Shown piece after piece: positions 40,411 through 52,512 of a stretch of DNA of 64,000 nucleotides. Under the pieces are notes generated by a model, which searched no databases, was not told the origin of the DNA, and saw only the letters and a list, made by a program, of their open reading frames with translations. How positions within the stretch are numbered: position 1 is the stretch's first letter; each line of letters opens with the position of its first letter. The stretch is taken from assembly GCA_037074615.1 (NCBI GenBank), contig CM073547.1, positions 682,001 through 746,000 of the forward strand, given 5' to 3'. This stretch comes from Leucaena leucocephala (taxonomy: Eukaryota > Streptophyta > Magnoliopsida > Fabales > Fabaceae). A program made the translations under genes and the position numbers.

Positions 40411-41391
40411 TCAGTGATGGGCGCCAGGCAACTTCTCTTTGATCTTCTCCATGATACTCTTCTTCTCATGGTGCTCGTGATGCGCAGGGTCGTGGTGTTT
40501 TCCGGCGGTCCCCGTCGGAGTAGAAAGTTGGCCATGACCAGTAGCTATCGTTGTCGTATAGGTACTTGTAGTCGTCGTCTTCACTTGCCCTTGATTCTGA
40601 GGATAATTTATAGCTTCTTCTCTGTCTCCACCTCCTCCCATTCCTCCCGGTAGCTTCTCCTTTATTTTGTCCTTCAATCCCTTCTTCTTCCTCCTCCCGC
40701 CTTCCCCATCATCCTCTGACTGTTTAAATATTCAACACCACTACTATTTCAGTCCTCATTATAGCCAACACAAAAGCATTCATTCACACACTAAAAATAT
40801 ATATAATATGCAAGTTAATGCATACGAAATTGATCCAAAACGTATTCAAGGAATGCCATTCAAAGTATATATACACTAAGTTTTTTTAAAATGAATCACA
40901 TATATGTATGTGTATGTGTATACCGAGCTAGAGCTTGAGCTGTAGGAGCGACGAAGTTCTCCAGTGTGATGCTGCTTTGTGTGATCACTCATCAGATCGC
41001 CCACCGTCGTACCACCACCGATACCTGTTCCGTGGGTTGCTCGTCCACCGTGTGTCCCTGTACCATACGTGCCAAATCTACTGGTATTCGTACCGCCACC
41101 AATACCTGTTCCGTGGGTTGCTCCTCCACCGTAAGTCCCTGTACCATACGTCCCAAATCCACTGGTATTCATTCCTGTTACACCACCGTGTGTCCCAAAA
41201 CCGGTGGCGTGGGTTCCAGTGGGGCCGGTGGCTTGAGAGCCGTAGTGGGATCCGGCAGCGGGAACGGGGGTGGCAACACCGGTTAGGTGGACGGGGTTGC
41301 CGTGCTCGTCGGTTAGCTTGACGGGGTTACCGTACTGATCAGTAAGTTGGATGGGATTACCACGTTCGTCTCGTAGTTGGGCTTCGGCCAT
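40411..41391 (-). CDS. Y3SK2 dehydrin (group 2 LEA protein)
   Basis: Two exons, 40924-41391 and 40411-40719, give 258 residues. Three Y segments stand at the start (DERGNP, DQYGNP, DEHGNP). A Gly/Thr-rich middle follows, then an S segment of consecutive serines (LRRSYSSSSSS) where the intron falls, right before SEDDGEGGRRKKKG. Two K segments follow: KGLKDKIKEKLPG, and a C-terminal EKKSIMEKIKEKLPG close to the stop. The intron inside the S segment is, as I recall, the typical dehydrin position. Dehydrins are disordered, highly hydrophilic proteins that bind membranes and proteins during drought, cold and seed drying; the S segment is phosphorylated and affects nuclear entry. Within the Gly-rich part an 81-bp unit (27 codons) is duplicated in tandem, at 41021 and 41102, both copies in frame. 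ABRE/G-box sites lie just upstream. Its position between IMPL2 and RING genes matches Arabidopsis At4g39130 and At2g21490 from memory. Confidence 0.93.
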
Positions 41392-41531
41392 TTTCGAGCG
41401 TTCGTCCCAAAACGTAGAGCTTCGTCAGTAAGAGCAAAGCACTATGCTCTTAACCCCACGAAGGAGGAGATATGCTTTTAAATGAGGAAAATCAATGGCG
41501 GTGAAGATTTTGCATGTAAACCCGGTAAGTA

Positions 41532-41598
41532 CACGTGGGGAAGGAACAAAAGAGAAATAGACACCTGTTGCCACGTAAGAGACTTGAGAGCACGTGTC
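41532..41598 (-). promoter_or_regulatory. ABRE/G-box cluster upstream of the dehydrin
   Basis: Two palindromic G-boxes CACGTG, at 41532-41537 (in ACGTGGGG) and 41591-41596 (in ACGTGTC), lie 141 and 200 bases before the dehydrin start codon. A further ACGT core (CCACGTAA) lies between them at 41573. ABRE cores with a coupled second copy are bound by bZIP AREB/ABF factors and give abscisic acid and drought induction, as expected for a Y3SK2 dehydrin. Confidence 0.75.
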
Positions 41599-41599
41599 A

Positions 41600-43093
41600 C
41601 TTTGCTGGGCATCAGAACGGGAGAGTTTATCCACCAATCTTTTTTATGGGCTCGAGTGGAGTGGCATCTGCGTTAATATTTATTTAAGTAAATTTTTTAC
41701 TAGAAAACATGAAATGCCAAGTGCAAATTTTCATCTGTACCCGTGTCCGAGTCCAAGTTTAAGAAATGACTTTCATTGTTCATGGCTATGATAAGTGGAT
41801 CCAGTTTAACCACTTCGATGTTTCAGACATAAAAATACCTTGTTCGATTATTAATTCATATTCAACTTTAAAGTCAATGTTAATAATTGAGTTTGTTTCT
41901 AGACTAAGCATCCGAAGTATCGAGTAAATTTTAGATTTAATAAAAAAATATTACCAAAAATAAAATGTTCCATATAATTTTTATAAAATCACATTTTATA
42001 TTGAAAAAAACATAACAGAATTAGTGCATATTTAGATCCCACATTTACATTTAGCTTTTCACACTTGAAACGCAAGTTGAGACAGCTTTTGTGAGAAGGA
42101 GGAATTGGTAGGTGATTTTGAAATGAAATCCAAACATGCTCAATATTGGCCAGCAAAAATTATTTTTAAATGTGCCCGAAACTGTTCTTTCACTAGCGAC
42201 CAACTTTTAAATCAACTAATATACTACCTTTAATCCTAATTATAAAATTTTATTTTTTTTTAAAAAAAATTAAGTAAACTACTTAATCATAGGGTTATTA
42301 TATAATATCTTTAAAATAAATAGTTTATAAATCAAACAAATTAGTTTGATAAAATAAATATAAATACTTTAAAATTATCTATTTAACTTTATTAATCTTT
42401 ATAAAAAAAATTATTAAGGTCATATAATTAGGATTAGATGAGCAAGTAATTGGTATCGCCTAACAATGTGAAGACCAAAAGGCAAATGGCATGCAGTTTC
42501 AGCATTCGGAAGATCCATAGACAACAAAATATCATTTGGATATATAAATATTATACCCATGCAATAAACAAATTGATCTGTACACAATGAAAAAAAGACC
42601 CCTGATCTCAAAACACTAACTTGACTATATTCATCGAATCCTTCTGTATGCTTTCCACATTTCTTCTTTACAGATTAACTTCAGCCTTTACTCCTGTCGA
42701 AATCACAGATGGGTGTATGAAGATGCTCAGAAATCATAAATTGATGAATGACATCTTGCCCATTTCACAATTGTGAGTCTGAGGTTACAGAGCAGAACGA
42801 CAAGTGGGATCTGATTAAAAGGAGGATAGCGCATACAAGTCAGAGAAAATTGCTTATGTATAGCACGCTGAAGTCTTTACTATTTAGACTACTACATGAT
42901 TAGGTATATTAAGTTTCAATTTGAATTTCTGCTCCCCGGGAAAACAAATCCAATTAAATCTGGAGGCAAAGCAATCCCTTACTACAAAAGGAAAAATAGA
43001 AAAACATCATTTCCTTATGCTAATACAGTGTAAGATAACAAAAAAAAAAAAATAGAGATGAAGCAACTTACTTCTTAACAGCCAAGAAACAGC
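41600..43093. other. Spacer between the dehydrin and RING-H2 genes
   Basis: Distal dehydrin promoter on the left and RING gene 3' UTR on the right. The middle (41830-42420) is AT-rich with no gene seen. Confidence 0.5.
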
Positions 43094-45373
43094 TTATTCC
43101 TTGCTAGATCTTGCCCAAAAGAAGCCCTTCTTTCTTGTAGGGTGATTATCTAACAAGGTTCTAGAAGAACCCTTTGAGCCAAATGAAAAGTGTCGCCTTA
43201 AAAAGGGCTTCCCAAAAGAGCTTCTCCCACTGGAGCTCGATTCCATCCTGCGACCTTTACCTCGGGGCCCTCTCCCTCTAAAGTGATCGAACACAGCAGA
43301 ATCATCATCAACATCACTATCCACAACCCGGTTCCTTGATTTCTTGTTCCTAGCCTTCACTTCCATTTCAGCTTTCAAAGCTTTTTCTGACAGCTTAAGA
43401 GTTTGATGCTCACCAAAAGTGCAAATTGGGCAAGCCGGGTCATACTTGTTAATTTCAGGTGTCATCCTCTCCAAACATTCAGCATGATAGACATGTCCAC
43501 ATATAAGGACCGCAACTATTGAAAGGTCATTACTCGCAATTATCTTTTGGGTGCTCCAAGAAGACTTCTCAGATAAAAGCTTTGAGCATACACCACATGC
43601 TTGCAAATCAACAGGTGAAGTTACAATTTGGCTACTGGATCTAAAAAACCTTTCACGATTAAAGCCAAAAGATTCACCATCAAATGACCATCTTTCTCTA
43701 CGGGAAGTGCCCATCAGCTCAGAAAATCCAGGAATAGACCATCCATCCGAAGATCCACCACGGGAGCGCCTACCTGATTCATTGCTCCATGAAGGAAATG
43801 CCGGCCTTTCTTCAGACATAGAAAAGCTGCTTGGTGACTTAGACCCTGGCATTTGGCTATCAGAACCTTGCCACGGTAGCTGGTGTCCTGGTGAACAGCA
43901 TGGCCACCTCACAGGAGTTGAAGTGGACGGAGGCAGGTGATTTCCAGATGACAAAGGAGATGCTGACAGTGAAGTTGAAGGCAATGAAAGTGATGGTTTT
44001 GCAGGAGATGGACATGATGCTGCTGGCGATTCTGCCAAACCCTTCACCTGAAAATATCCATGCATGGAGGGTTTGTCAAATAAATCACATGCAACAAGGT
44101 AGCAAAAGTGTAACACAGAAGTTCCTTCACTACCGCAAGCTCACCTGATCCACGTTCACATCCATGGAGGCATTATTTGAAATAAATTGTTCTGTAATGA
44201 ACATAATAACCATGTCAGATAAAATAACATCAAACAGTTAAGAGATTAAGTATTCAACAGCGAACCCGTCACGACTATCAGATTACAGACATTTATAGCA
44301 GGTTAAATGTCTCACATGGGACAGATGGCAAAGCAATAATTATTCAGCAAAATCTAGTTTTTCCTAAACCACCAATAAAGAACATGACTAATTCTTAGTT
44401 ACTATTTGGAAGAGCTCCAACATTTCTGCATTTTTTTTAATTACTTTAACAACTGCTATCAGCAATATTATCAATGTTTGACATAGATTAATGAAGAAAA
44501 CAGAGCTCATTTGATTCCATTCGTGGACATAGATTCAGATTAATCTAAGAGACTCAGGCCACTATACTGCTTCTGCAAGGGATGCATCAGAATACCACAA
44601 TAATGAAGCTCACAACAGATTTCATATCGTCTTGTCCATATGGTATCTACCATGGTAAACTTGGAAATTAGTCATTGATTTGTGTCTATGGACTTCAAAA
44701 TCTGCTTTGACTAAGATATCTCTTTTATGAGTAAAACATCACTTCAGATAAAACTAAGCGACTTAAAACGGAGGATTTGTATCTTAGTTAAAACAGGTGT
44801 TCATTTTGAGTCAGTGGTTTTCTTCCATAACTGCCATATGCAACAGCTCCTGTCTGTGAAAACAATTCCATTTCTTCAAACAACAAATTTGATTATCTTA
44901 GATTCACCTCCTTTCTCCAGATTTAAATCTAGCAACATCACATCTTCCACATAGCCGGATTATAAGTGTCATTCAACTCAATAGAGTGCCCACAGATCTC
45001 ATATCTATGATAAAGGTTTATAGAATAATGTGAAAGAGCGGGCTTGATGGAAGTTACCTGGAGTTGATGTCCTCGCCTGTCCAGCAGTTCCTTCAGAAAT
45101 TGGTGATTTTTGCCATCTATGCCTCTGATAATTGTATGAAGGGCTTCCATCCTCTGATGCATATGTTGATTCATTCTTATTTTCTGATCCATCATTTCGG
45201 CTAATAGTATCAGAAAACCAATTTATAGAAGTATCTTCACCAGCTACACGCCCTCGATGATCCCAGCGAAAGCTCCATGTTGGAGAGTAGCGGATGTTCC
45301 TGTGCAAAATTTCATTAGCTGATCCACTTTGTATGGTTTTATCTCGGGCAGCCACACAACACGAAGCACCCAT
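43094..45373 (-). CDS. RING-H2 zinc-finger protein, probable E3 ubiquitin ligase of unknown target
   Basis: Three coding exons (45058-45373, 44145-44191, 43094-44047) join in phase to 438 residues. The N-terminus MGASCCVAARDKT could be N-myristoylated (MGxxS/C) and palmitoylated. It is followed by NIRYSPTWSFRWDHRGRVAG, a stretch I recall from Arabidopsis At4g39140 and At2g21500. The middle is Ser/Pro-rich and likely disordered. The RING finger has Cys272, Cys275, Cys304, His306, His309, Cys312, Cys327 and Cys330, i.e. C-x2-C, C-x-H-x2-H-x2-C, C-x2-C, the RING-H2 order. The last 100 residues are rich in Arg, Lys and Ser, with FRGRGPRGKGRR and a basic tail. RING fingers bind E2 enzymes, so ligase activity is expected but its substrate is unknown. 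The 1 kb upstream of the ATG holds long 5' UTR DNA, probably with a 5' UTR intron, and starts near 46450. The DnaJ gene lies upstream on the same strand, as in Arabidopsis. Confidence 0.87.
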
Positions 45374-46560
45374 TCTTGAATAGACAACAGTTTCTGGTTT
45401 GTTATATTAATACAACCACCAATTACATCTCCAGTTACAAATATGCACCATTAACCTGTGAATACAGTTGTTTGCCTGCAATGGTAGTGAAAAGGTATAT
45501 TATCAGTTGAGATGATCCATGAAGTAACTGTTATAAGTACACTAGGAAAAAATAAACAAGTTCACATAGATTTTGACATCTGTATTGTACAACTGAAATA
45601 CGTTGTTTCTTTGACATACTTTACCGAACTCAGAGGCCATTACAGGTTACAGCATCCAAAGGAGTTAGAAAGAAAATCTCAATATATAGACTCCAAAAAA
45701 GGAGCTCAAAATCAGAAGAGCACGGACAATGGTGAGAGACTGAGGGCAATCGACTGGACAGATGGTTCATCGAAATCCATGTGATTTTAGGTTTCAAGAA
45801 TTTTTGGTGCAAAAAAATGAATAATCACAATTGCAACAGCAATCTTAAGTCAAAAGGAGTACCGCCAGCAAAATTAACACAAACAGTTCAACAGAGTACT
45901 TTCTACAGAAGCAGAAACATATCCACATAATACCATTCTACTCTCATAATCAGTGATGGCACCAACCTCAAAATAATCTAACGAACAAATCGCAGGACTC
46001 AAACAGCATAAACTAAGAAAAATCCGTCAAAAATGAAGATAAGCGCCGAGAAACCGATGCAATATGATACTCATAGAAGAACTGAGAGTGAGGATAAATC
46101 TAGAGCAACAAACAGCCCAAAATTAGAAGAAGAAAAAATCACTACACTGAAAAGTCATAACGATCCGAAATAAATGCAAAAATAACGGAATTTCAGTCAA
46201 AGCTCACCAAGTTTCCACAAAAATAATAATACTAGTCTATTAAACAGAGAAAGCCCTCTATGATATCTCCCACATCTCGTCATCGCAATATGAATCTCCA
46301 TATACAAAACACTATGATCGAACCACACGTGATCAAGCCATACCTCTCCCGAAATCAAGCTCGCCAGCTCGCACTTGGAGTTGGAAAGGGAAATTCTAGA
46401 GAGAGAAAGGGGGAGGGAGGGAGGGTGAGGAGCGAGGGTATGGCTGAGTGATGTCTGTTGCTGCAGAGAAGGGAAGAGAGAGAAGAAGACAGGGGAGAGA
46501 AGGGGCGCCTTCAGACGGTGGACTTGACCCCGTTACATAGTGTCCGCAGCACTGTGCTCA
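45374..46560 (-). promoter_or_regulatory. 5' UTR/promoter region of the RING-H2 gene with a G-quadruplex-prone run
   Basis: The start codon at 45373 is far from the likely transcription start. The region near 46260-46500 carries CT/GA-rich text typical of plant 5' leaders. A run of four G-tracts separated by single A bases (46409-46425) fits a canonical G-quadruplex on the plus strand, which is the template strand for this gene. No coding exon was found here. Confidence 0.4.
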
Positions 46561-47874
46561 GTGGGGAAGATGACCGTGACGGAGTTAATTGTGCCACGTC
46601 AGATTAAAGTTCTTTTCTCTCTGATTTACTTATCATATAATTTTTCTCTTGCCAGAAGAAGACAGGAATAGTATTTATTATATATATTTCTATTTCCGGG
46701 GAAACGAAAAAAGAGTTGACACCTTTCCGCATTTCCTCTGGCCTGTTGCTGTGCTGATGTATGCGTACCCTTAAAATATGGGAAATTCATTAAATAATTT
46801 AAGAAGTTAATGACCCTACAAAATTTTACTTCGAAAAATTGAGGGCATTTTTAAATTTTACAAATTCTATGGAAAATAGATAATATATTTAGAATGATCA
46901 ATTATATTATATTTCAAAAGGCATTATTTAACATTTTTCGTCCCTTAAATGTATTAATAAAAAAATTATAATTTGTTGGTAGAAATTAAGGATTAAGAAT
47001 TGCATGAAAATACCTTTTTTATGGGGGGGGGGGAAGAAGAGATGGTGATAATAAATAACAGTAGTTTTTTTTAGCTGAAGAAGGGGGATTGTTTGTTTTT
47101 GGGGGGTGGGGGGAGAGAGAGAGAGAGAGAGAGAGGAATATTGGTGGGGTAAAAGGTTAGGGGCGGCAATGTCTTGTGCTGTACTCGGAGTGGGCACTAC
47201 GCATTCCATCCTTTTTTGTTTCCCATTGCTGTGTTGAGAAAAAGCTCACAAAAGCATCCTCAAAATTAATATTTCCATGAGAGATGCTTCCAGAAAAACA
47301 AGAAGGCATTATTCTCTCTGATAAATTCCTTTCTTGTAATTTTTGGATTCCTTTCTCACCCCTTAAATTAGTTCGAAGACAGAGAACAGTCACAAACCAC
47401 AAAATTCATAAATAAAGTAATACGTATAATCTAAAAGTTACAAAAATGGTAGAACCGTTTAGATCCATGTTGCCTGCCAAAGAGTTGAGAGCGATAAAGG
47501 TGTCTTAATTTTTTTAAACGCTTTGTGTTCAATTTTTATTTATAAGCTAACAATGATTATATCCTAACCTAATAAGTTAAAATATCTCAGATTCTTAGGT
47601 TTTACAGGAATTATTATGTGTTTTGTGACTTCATTTTTTTCTTTTGGCTTTTTTGTCTTTAAAGTTTTATTCAGGGTTGGGGATGGGAGTCCCAATTTAT
47701 GCACTTGCCAGGGCCTGATTTTTAGTATGCTATATAATTTCCAGAGTTCATAGATGATAGAAAAATCACGGTTATCTATTATCTATTGATTTAACTAATA
47801 AAAATATAATATATATTTAATTATTTATAATATATTTAATTTATAGAGAGTATTATTTTATTATAATTTAAATC
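46561..47874. other. AT-rich spacer with G-runs and a GA microsatellite
   Basis: An 11-G run at 47023-47033 and a G-rich block at 47101-47113 run into a GA microsatellite (47114-47135). A minus-strand open frame covers 47157-47402, but nothing in it is recognisable. No gene was called. Confidence 0.5.
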
Positions 47875-48025
47875 ATTAAATTTGAGAAAATATCCTAACT
47901 TTTAAGTATTTAAATTTATATTTGAGAATAATTTATAATTTACCTAATTTAATATTGGTATTACCTAAAAATAAGGGAGACTCCACCCTGCATACTTTTA
48001 GATTATAGGTGAGCTCAACTAATTT
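47875..48025 (+). repeat. Dispersed ~150-bp repeat family, copy 1 of 3
   Basis: Shares the order ATCCTAACT, AGATTTAT-like, GAGAATAAT, TTACCTAA, ATTGGTATTACCTA, a CT-poor AGGGAGACTCCACC block, and ATTATAGGTGAGCTCAA with the copies at 51825-51985 (same strand) and 50610-50750 (inverted). Ends are not defined and no inverted repeats were seen. It may be an old SINE or a solo tail of a larger element. Confidence 0.55.
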
Positions 48026-48539
48026 TTTAAAAATTTTATAATAAAAAAATCATAGGTTACAAAAATTTGCAAGTAAGAAAATAAAACAAAATAAACAAAT
48101 GGCACCGTGTTATAATAATACACAGGTGTAAAAAAGTCACTCATCATAATTATTTCTTCTCATCATACTCGCAATACATTCTTAATTATGATATATGGGT
48201 TGATTCCCCATGATTCAATTCCCCTGTTGCTTCCTTTGTCACGTACGTAAATGATTAGGAATCATTATTTATTTCGTATTAATTAGCCTCGTTTGTACTA
48301 ATTGCCACGGTTACATGACCGACCATATACGCAACAGTGACTGAGAATAATATAATGAAGACTATTGAAAAAAAAATGATATCCATTAAATAGAGTCTTA
48401 AGTTTCAAATTCTTTTTTTTTAAAAAAAAAAAGGACGCTGGAAAAGCCATTGTTACTTGAAGTTTAATATTCAAGGGAGGTGGGCTATGGAATGATTAAT
48501 GAGAGTGGGATTTTGGAGTTGGAAGAAGAAAAGTGAGAG

Positions 48540-48720
48540 TTTTTTTTATTTATCTAATTTATTAGAGTCTTATTTTAACTATATTTAAATATAATTTGTA
48601 TCACACACTTAATTATAATAAGGGAATCTTTTAATAAAAAAAATTATATATATTAAAATTTAAATTTAAAATTTATTTAAATAATATTAAATTATTTATT
48701 ATTCAGATAATTTCTATCAA
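48540..48720 (+). repeat. Low-copy dispersed repeat, copy 2 of 2
   Basis: Relative of 32485-32695; see that entry for the shared segments. AT-rich and non-coding. Confidence 0.4.
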
Positions 48721-48725
48721 TAAAG

Positions 48726-50609
48726 AGAATTAATTAGGTGGCAAATGAGGGAGGGAGGGAGTGAGACGAGGAGTTGTGCACGCAAATGGAAACTCCGAGG
48801 CGTCAGCGTGTGGATGGGAGCCTAAATATACCCACCATCTTCCTCTTGTGGGGACTCAAGGGCATAATCGTCTTTCGGACATCCCTTGAAGGTGACATCC
48901 ATGAACCGCCAACTCCGTCTCGGTCGCTCTCAAACGGTGCCATGCCTTACTAATCGACGACACTTCCTCCCATACAAATGTTGCCGTTTTTTCTTGGGAA
49001 AAAAATATTGAAATATATATCCTAATATTTCAGTGGAATGATTTTTTTTTATATGTACATGTATTTTCTAAAAATCATATTCAACGTATTATCATATATT
49101 AATAAATACTTGCGCCTATTTTAATAAATATTTGAATTTGAATTTAATATTTTATGGAAGATTAACCTATTTTAAAGTCGGTTAAGAGGATATTGATTAG
49201 ATAAAAATAAAAGCACCAGGTTTCAAAACATTGAAACGTATATGCCTTATGGCTCAAAAACTATCTAGAGGTACATCTCCAAATACTCATCAACTATGGA
49301 ATTTTAATGTACGCTTTTAATCACACTTGTGTAGTAAAATTTATTGAGAACGTTGACTAGATAAAAAATACTCTCACAGATTTCATATAATAGTAACATT
49401 CAAGGATCATTAAAGAATTAATTATCCAGGTATTTATGAAAAAAATTATGAATTCATTTTGATTTAAGCAAAATCAAATTACTGATCTTATTCTTAACAT
49501 ACGATTTAATTAAAATATTTATTTTAATAATAAATATATAATATATATTTTTTATATTTATTAATTTTTTAAAATTTTATTTTTTTATCTTTTGATAATA
49601 ATTAAATAAAATAAAGAGTGGGATGTGTGAATTGCCGCTCTGTGTAGGCCCACGCGGGCTCTTCATAGCGAAGCATACCAAATGAATTGTCCTTTTCTTT
49701 CTCTGAAGGCCCAACGACCTATATGTTATGTGGAATATATGACTTATCTCCCACCACGTCTAGGGGAAAAAAATAGGAATAGTTCAATTTGATTATTACC
49801 ATGGGAATACTGTAGTACTTATTATATTTATGAAATTGTTAAGGTCCATGATCCAGATTCTTGACAGTTGAAAATATTGTAGAATGCAAATTCTTTAGCG
49901 TGTCTCTATTTTAAATCAGAATTAAAGTACTATTTTCCTTACATGAGCAGTTGGTTTTTAATTTGTTGCTATTTTCGATTGTTTGTCTTTATTTTTGTTC
50001 AATTTTGTCCTCATAATTAATATTTTTCTAATCTTAAATATATATAATTAATAATACAAATTGTATGATAATATATGTTTTATATTGGTCAATGTATATT
50101 AATTGAGTTAAATTTTAGTAAAGAGAAGAGTCTCATGACATTATTTTTTAGTCATAATATTTAATTTGAATAATTATTTCTACACATTGATGAATGATGC
50201 CATCCCTATTTCTATTTTCACAGTAAGTTATATGCTTGTGATCATTTTTTTTCCATATGTGTCAAAGAGATCCTTTCTGTTACCAAAAGCGAAGTGAAGG
50301 CAGGCATAACGCCTAAAAAACTCATCTCATACAGAAATACGATCATAAAGATTGTCTGGATAGTGATGTCATGATGCCCAAAACACCATATTATATAATT
50401 ACATAATAACGATCAAATAATATACAATATTTGATAAAATATTTGATTATAGACATTTCAGAGAATGTATCCTTTTATTTGATGAAGTTAAGCGGATAAT
50501 TTTATCTTAAAAAAAATAGAAAACACAATCATTGCTATCGGTACGATATTATATAGATAGATAGATATTGTGGTGAGATATTTTTTTTTGTATAAAATTT
50601 TTTTAAAAA
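48726..50609. other. AT-rich intergenic DNA
   Basis: No gene, RNA or structured repeat recognised. A short less AT-rich island lies at 48740-48970, with no open frame of note. Confidence 0.5.
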
Positions 50610-50750
50610 AATTTAAGCTTACCTAAGATCTAAAAGTAAGGTGAAATCTCTTTTTTTTATAGGTAATACTAATATCGGATAAGGTGAGCTGTCTATTACT
50701 TTCAGGTATAAATCTAAATATCCATGAGTTAAAATATCCCCTCAAGCATC
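50610..50750 (-). repeat. Dispersed ~150-bp repeat family, copy 2 of 3 (inverted)
   Basis: On the minus strand it reads GGGGATATTTTAACTCATG, AGATTTATACCTG, AGCTCACCTTATC, ATATTAGTATTACCTAT, a TTTCACCTTACTTTTAGAT block and TAGGTAAGC, aligned in order with the copies at 47875 and 51825. Confidence 0.55.
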
Positions 50751-51508
50751 ATAATTAGAATTATAATAAAATAATATTTTTTAAAGATCAATTATATTTT
50801 AAATAATCTTAAATATTAAAAATTGGAAACATGAAGTGGTGGCCCAATGAAATTATCTAAATAGGAGTAGTTTTTGTAGACAAGGGTAGTTAACATCAAA
50901 CGTCAAGAAAATGGAGTTTGTGTTGTGATAAGACACTCTAACGTCCAAGCAATAGATTTTCAATCTTAAAAATGTAGGGTTTATCCGTCAATGAAGTGAT
51001 GGAGATCAGAAAGACGATCTCGTCCTTGATTCACCCAATCTACAATCCTTATAGATACCTTATTCCGCTGCAAAAATAAAAAGTGTATTTTCCTGACCAT
51101 TTATGTTTGATTTTTGCTCAAATTATTGTTATAGAAATATTAATGATATTAAACAAGTGCACTCTTTGATCTTACATAAATTACAGATAGTTTAAAAAAA
51201 AATTCCAAGAAATTATAATTTAAACTTGATAAATCTCGAAGTAAAAAATAAAGTCTAATATATATATATATTATTAAGACCAAAAGTAGAGAAGTGAAAC
51301 AAAAGATCACAAACAAAGCTTCTTTGCATATTTGGATTAATGGGCCCAGATGGTCCACTAAAGGAACTTATTTTCTGAGCTTATGGGCCGAAATTTATTG
51401 GGCCACTTAAACTCACTTGACCCACATTAGGCTTTATATAACATGTGGGCTTGTCCACCAAAGGAGGTGGGGGAATCTTCCATCATGCGTGTGTGAGGAT
51501 TTATATGC
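50751..51508. other. AT-rich intergenic DNA between repeats
   Basis: Nothing recognisable apart from short TA runs. Confidence 0.5.
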
Positions 51509-51731
51509 ATTAAGCACAACCCAAACCAACGGGGATTGATCCGAGTGGTAAGCGGTTTAGTATCGCTTAAGCGAGGTCTCGAGTTTGAGTCTTGGCGTAT
51601 GCAGAAAATCCCCGTTGGGAGACTCACCCACCATAGCCAGGTGCGCGACGCGGGTCGGATCCGGATGTAGTCGGGGCAAAGCTCTGGTGAACCGGGTGAG
51701 CAACCAAAAAAATAAAATTAAGCACAACCCA
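51509..51731 (+). mobile_element. tRNA-related SINE (Au-like) with perfect 15-bp target-site duplication
   Basis: The 15-base sequence ATTAAGCACAACCCA occurs at 51509-51523 and again at 51717-51731, enclosing a GC-richer body of 193 bases (51524-51716). The body starts AACCAACGGGGATTGATCC. It has an A-box-like CCGAGTGGTAAGCGG (51541-51555), a B-box-like AGTTTGAGTCT (51582-51592), a middle part with GGGTCGGATCCGGATG, and ends in an A-rich tail (AACCAAAAAAATAAA). This is the structure of a RNA polymerase III-derived SINE inserted by target-primed reverse transcription. The text around the A-box resembles, as I remember it, the angiosperm Au SINE. The intact duplication suggests a fairly recent insertion. 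It encodes no protein. Confidence 0.9.
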
Positions 51732-51824
51732 TAATCATCTATAGGTTTAATTAGTAAAAAGGTGAGACATATGATTATTTAGAGTATATTTGATCCCTGA
51801 AGAATATCACTTTATTGTGGTTTC

Positions 51825-51985
51825 AGTTGCGATGTTTGAGGAGGCATCCTAACTCTTGAGTGCCTAGATTTATGCATGAGGATAATATACGGCTTGCCCT
51901 ACCCAACATTAGTATCGCATAGAAGAAAGAGATACTTTACCTTATTCTTATATTGTAGGTGAGCCCAATCCCCCATTTCTAAATT
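51825..51985 (+). repeat. Dispersed ~150-bp repeat family, copy 3 of 3
   Basis: Best-preserved copy: GAGGAGGCATCCTAACTC, AGATTTATGCATGAGGATAA, ACATTAGTATCGCATAG, GAGATACTTTACCTTATTC and ATTGTAGGTGAGCCCAATC. It begins about 95 bases after the SINE. Confidence 0.6.
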
Positions 51986-52468
51986 TGTTTATATCAAAAA
52001 ACAAATATGCATTAAGCATATAAAAAAGGATTATACAAAAAAAAAAACACAAAAAGAAGGAGAGGGGAAGGGTTCATTGAAAACACAATAATAAAGAATG
52101 AAAATGGGTATATATGATTTTTTTTATCCGAATTAAATTTATTTTCTCTCATATCTTCAGACTCCATAAAAAAAATTATAATTAGTTAACAAGTCTAAAA
52201 AATTCAATTGCTTACCTCCGTGAGAGAAAAAAAATCAATAAGTACTCTAATACAGTAATTTGCATAATTTCAAGGGAAATTTTTGTAAAGAGTAATTATG
52301 TAATATAGTACTCTAATACATAAACCATCCATATGGTAAGTCCCCAATAACACAGATAATAAGATGTGGATGAACGTTGTAAAGCCGATGATCATCTAGA
52401 AGATTAACAAAGCACCAAGTAATAATCTGGACATGCTCCCAATTTCCTTCTAAATTACACATATATTT

Positions 52469-52469
<1 letters not shown>

Positions 52470-52508
<39 letters not shown>
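52470..52508. repeat. TA-GA compound microsatellite at the 3' side of the peptide gene
   Basis: A TA run (52470-52485) changes directly into a GA run (52486-52508), ending five bases from the stop codon of the CIF-like gene, so it lies in its 3' UTR as a TC-TA tract. Confidence 0.9.
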
Positions 52509-52512
52509 AGAT

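Noticed and set aside
43551..43940. 129-codon plus-strand open frame
   Set aside because: It is antisense to the RING-H2 exon, whose motifs and phases are clear.
47157..47402. 81-codon minus-strand open frame
   Set aside because: No recognisable domain, no splice partners, and it sits beside G-run and GA simple repeats.
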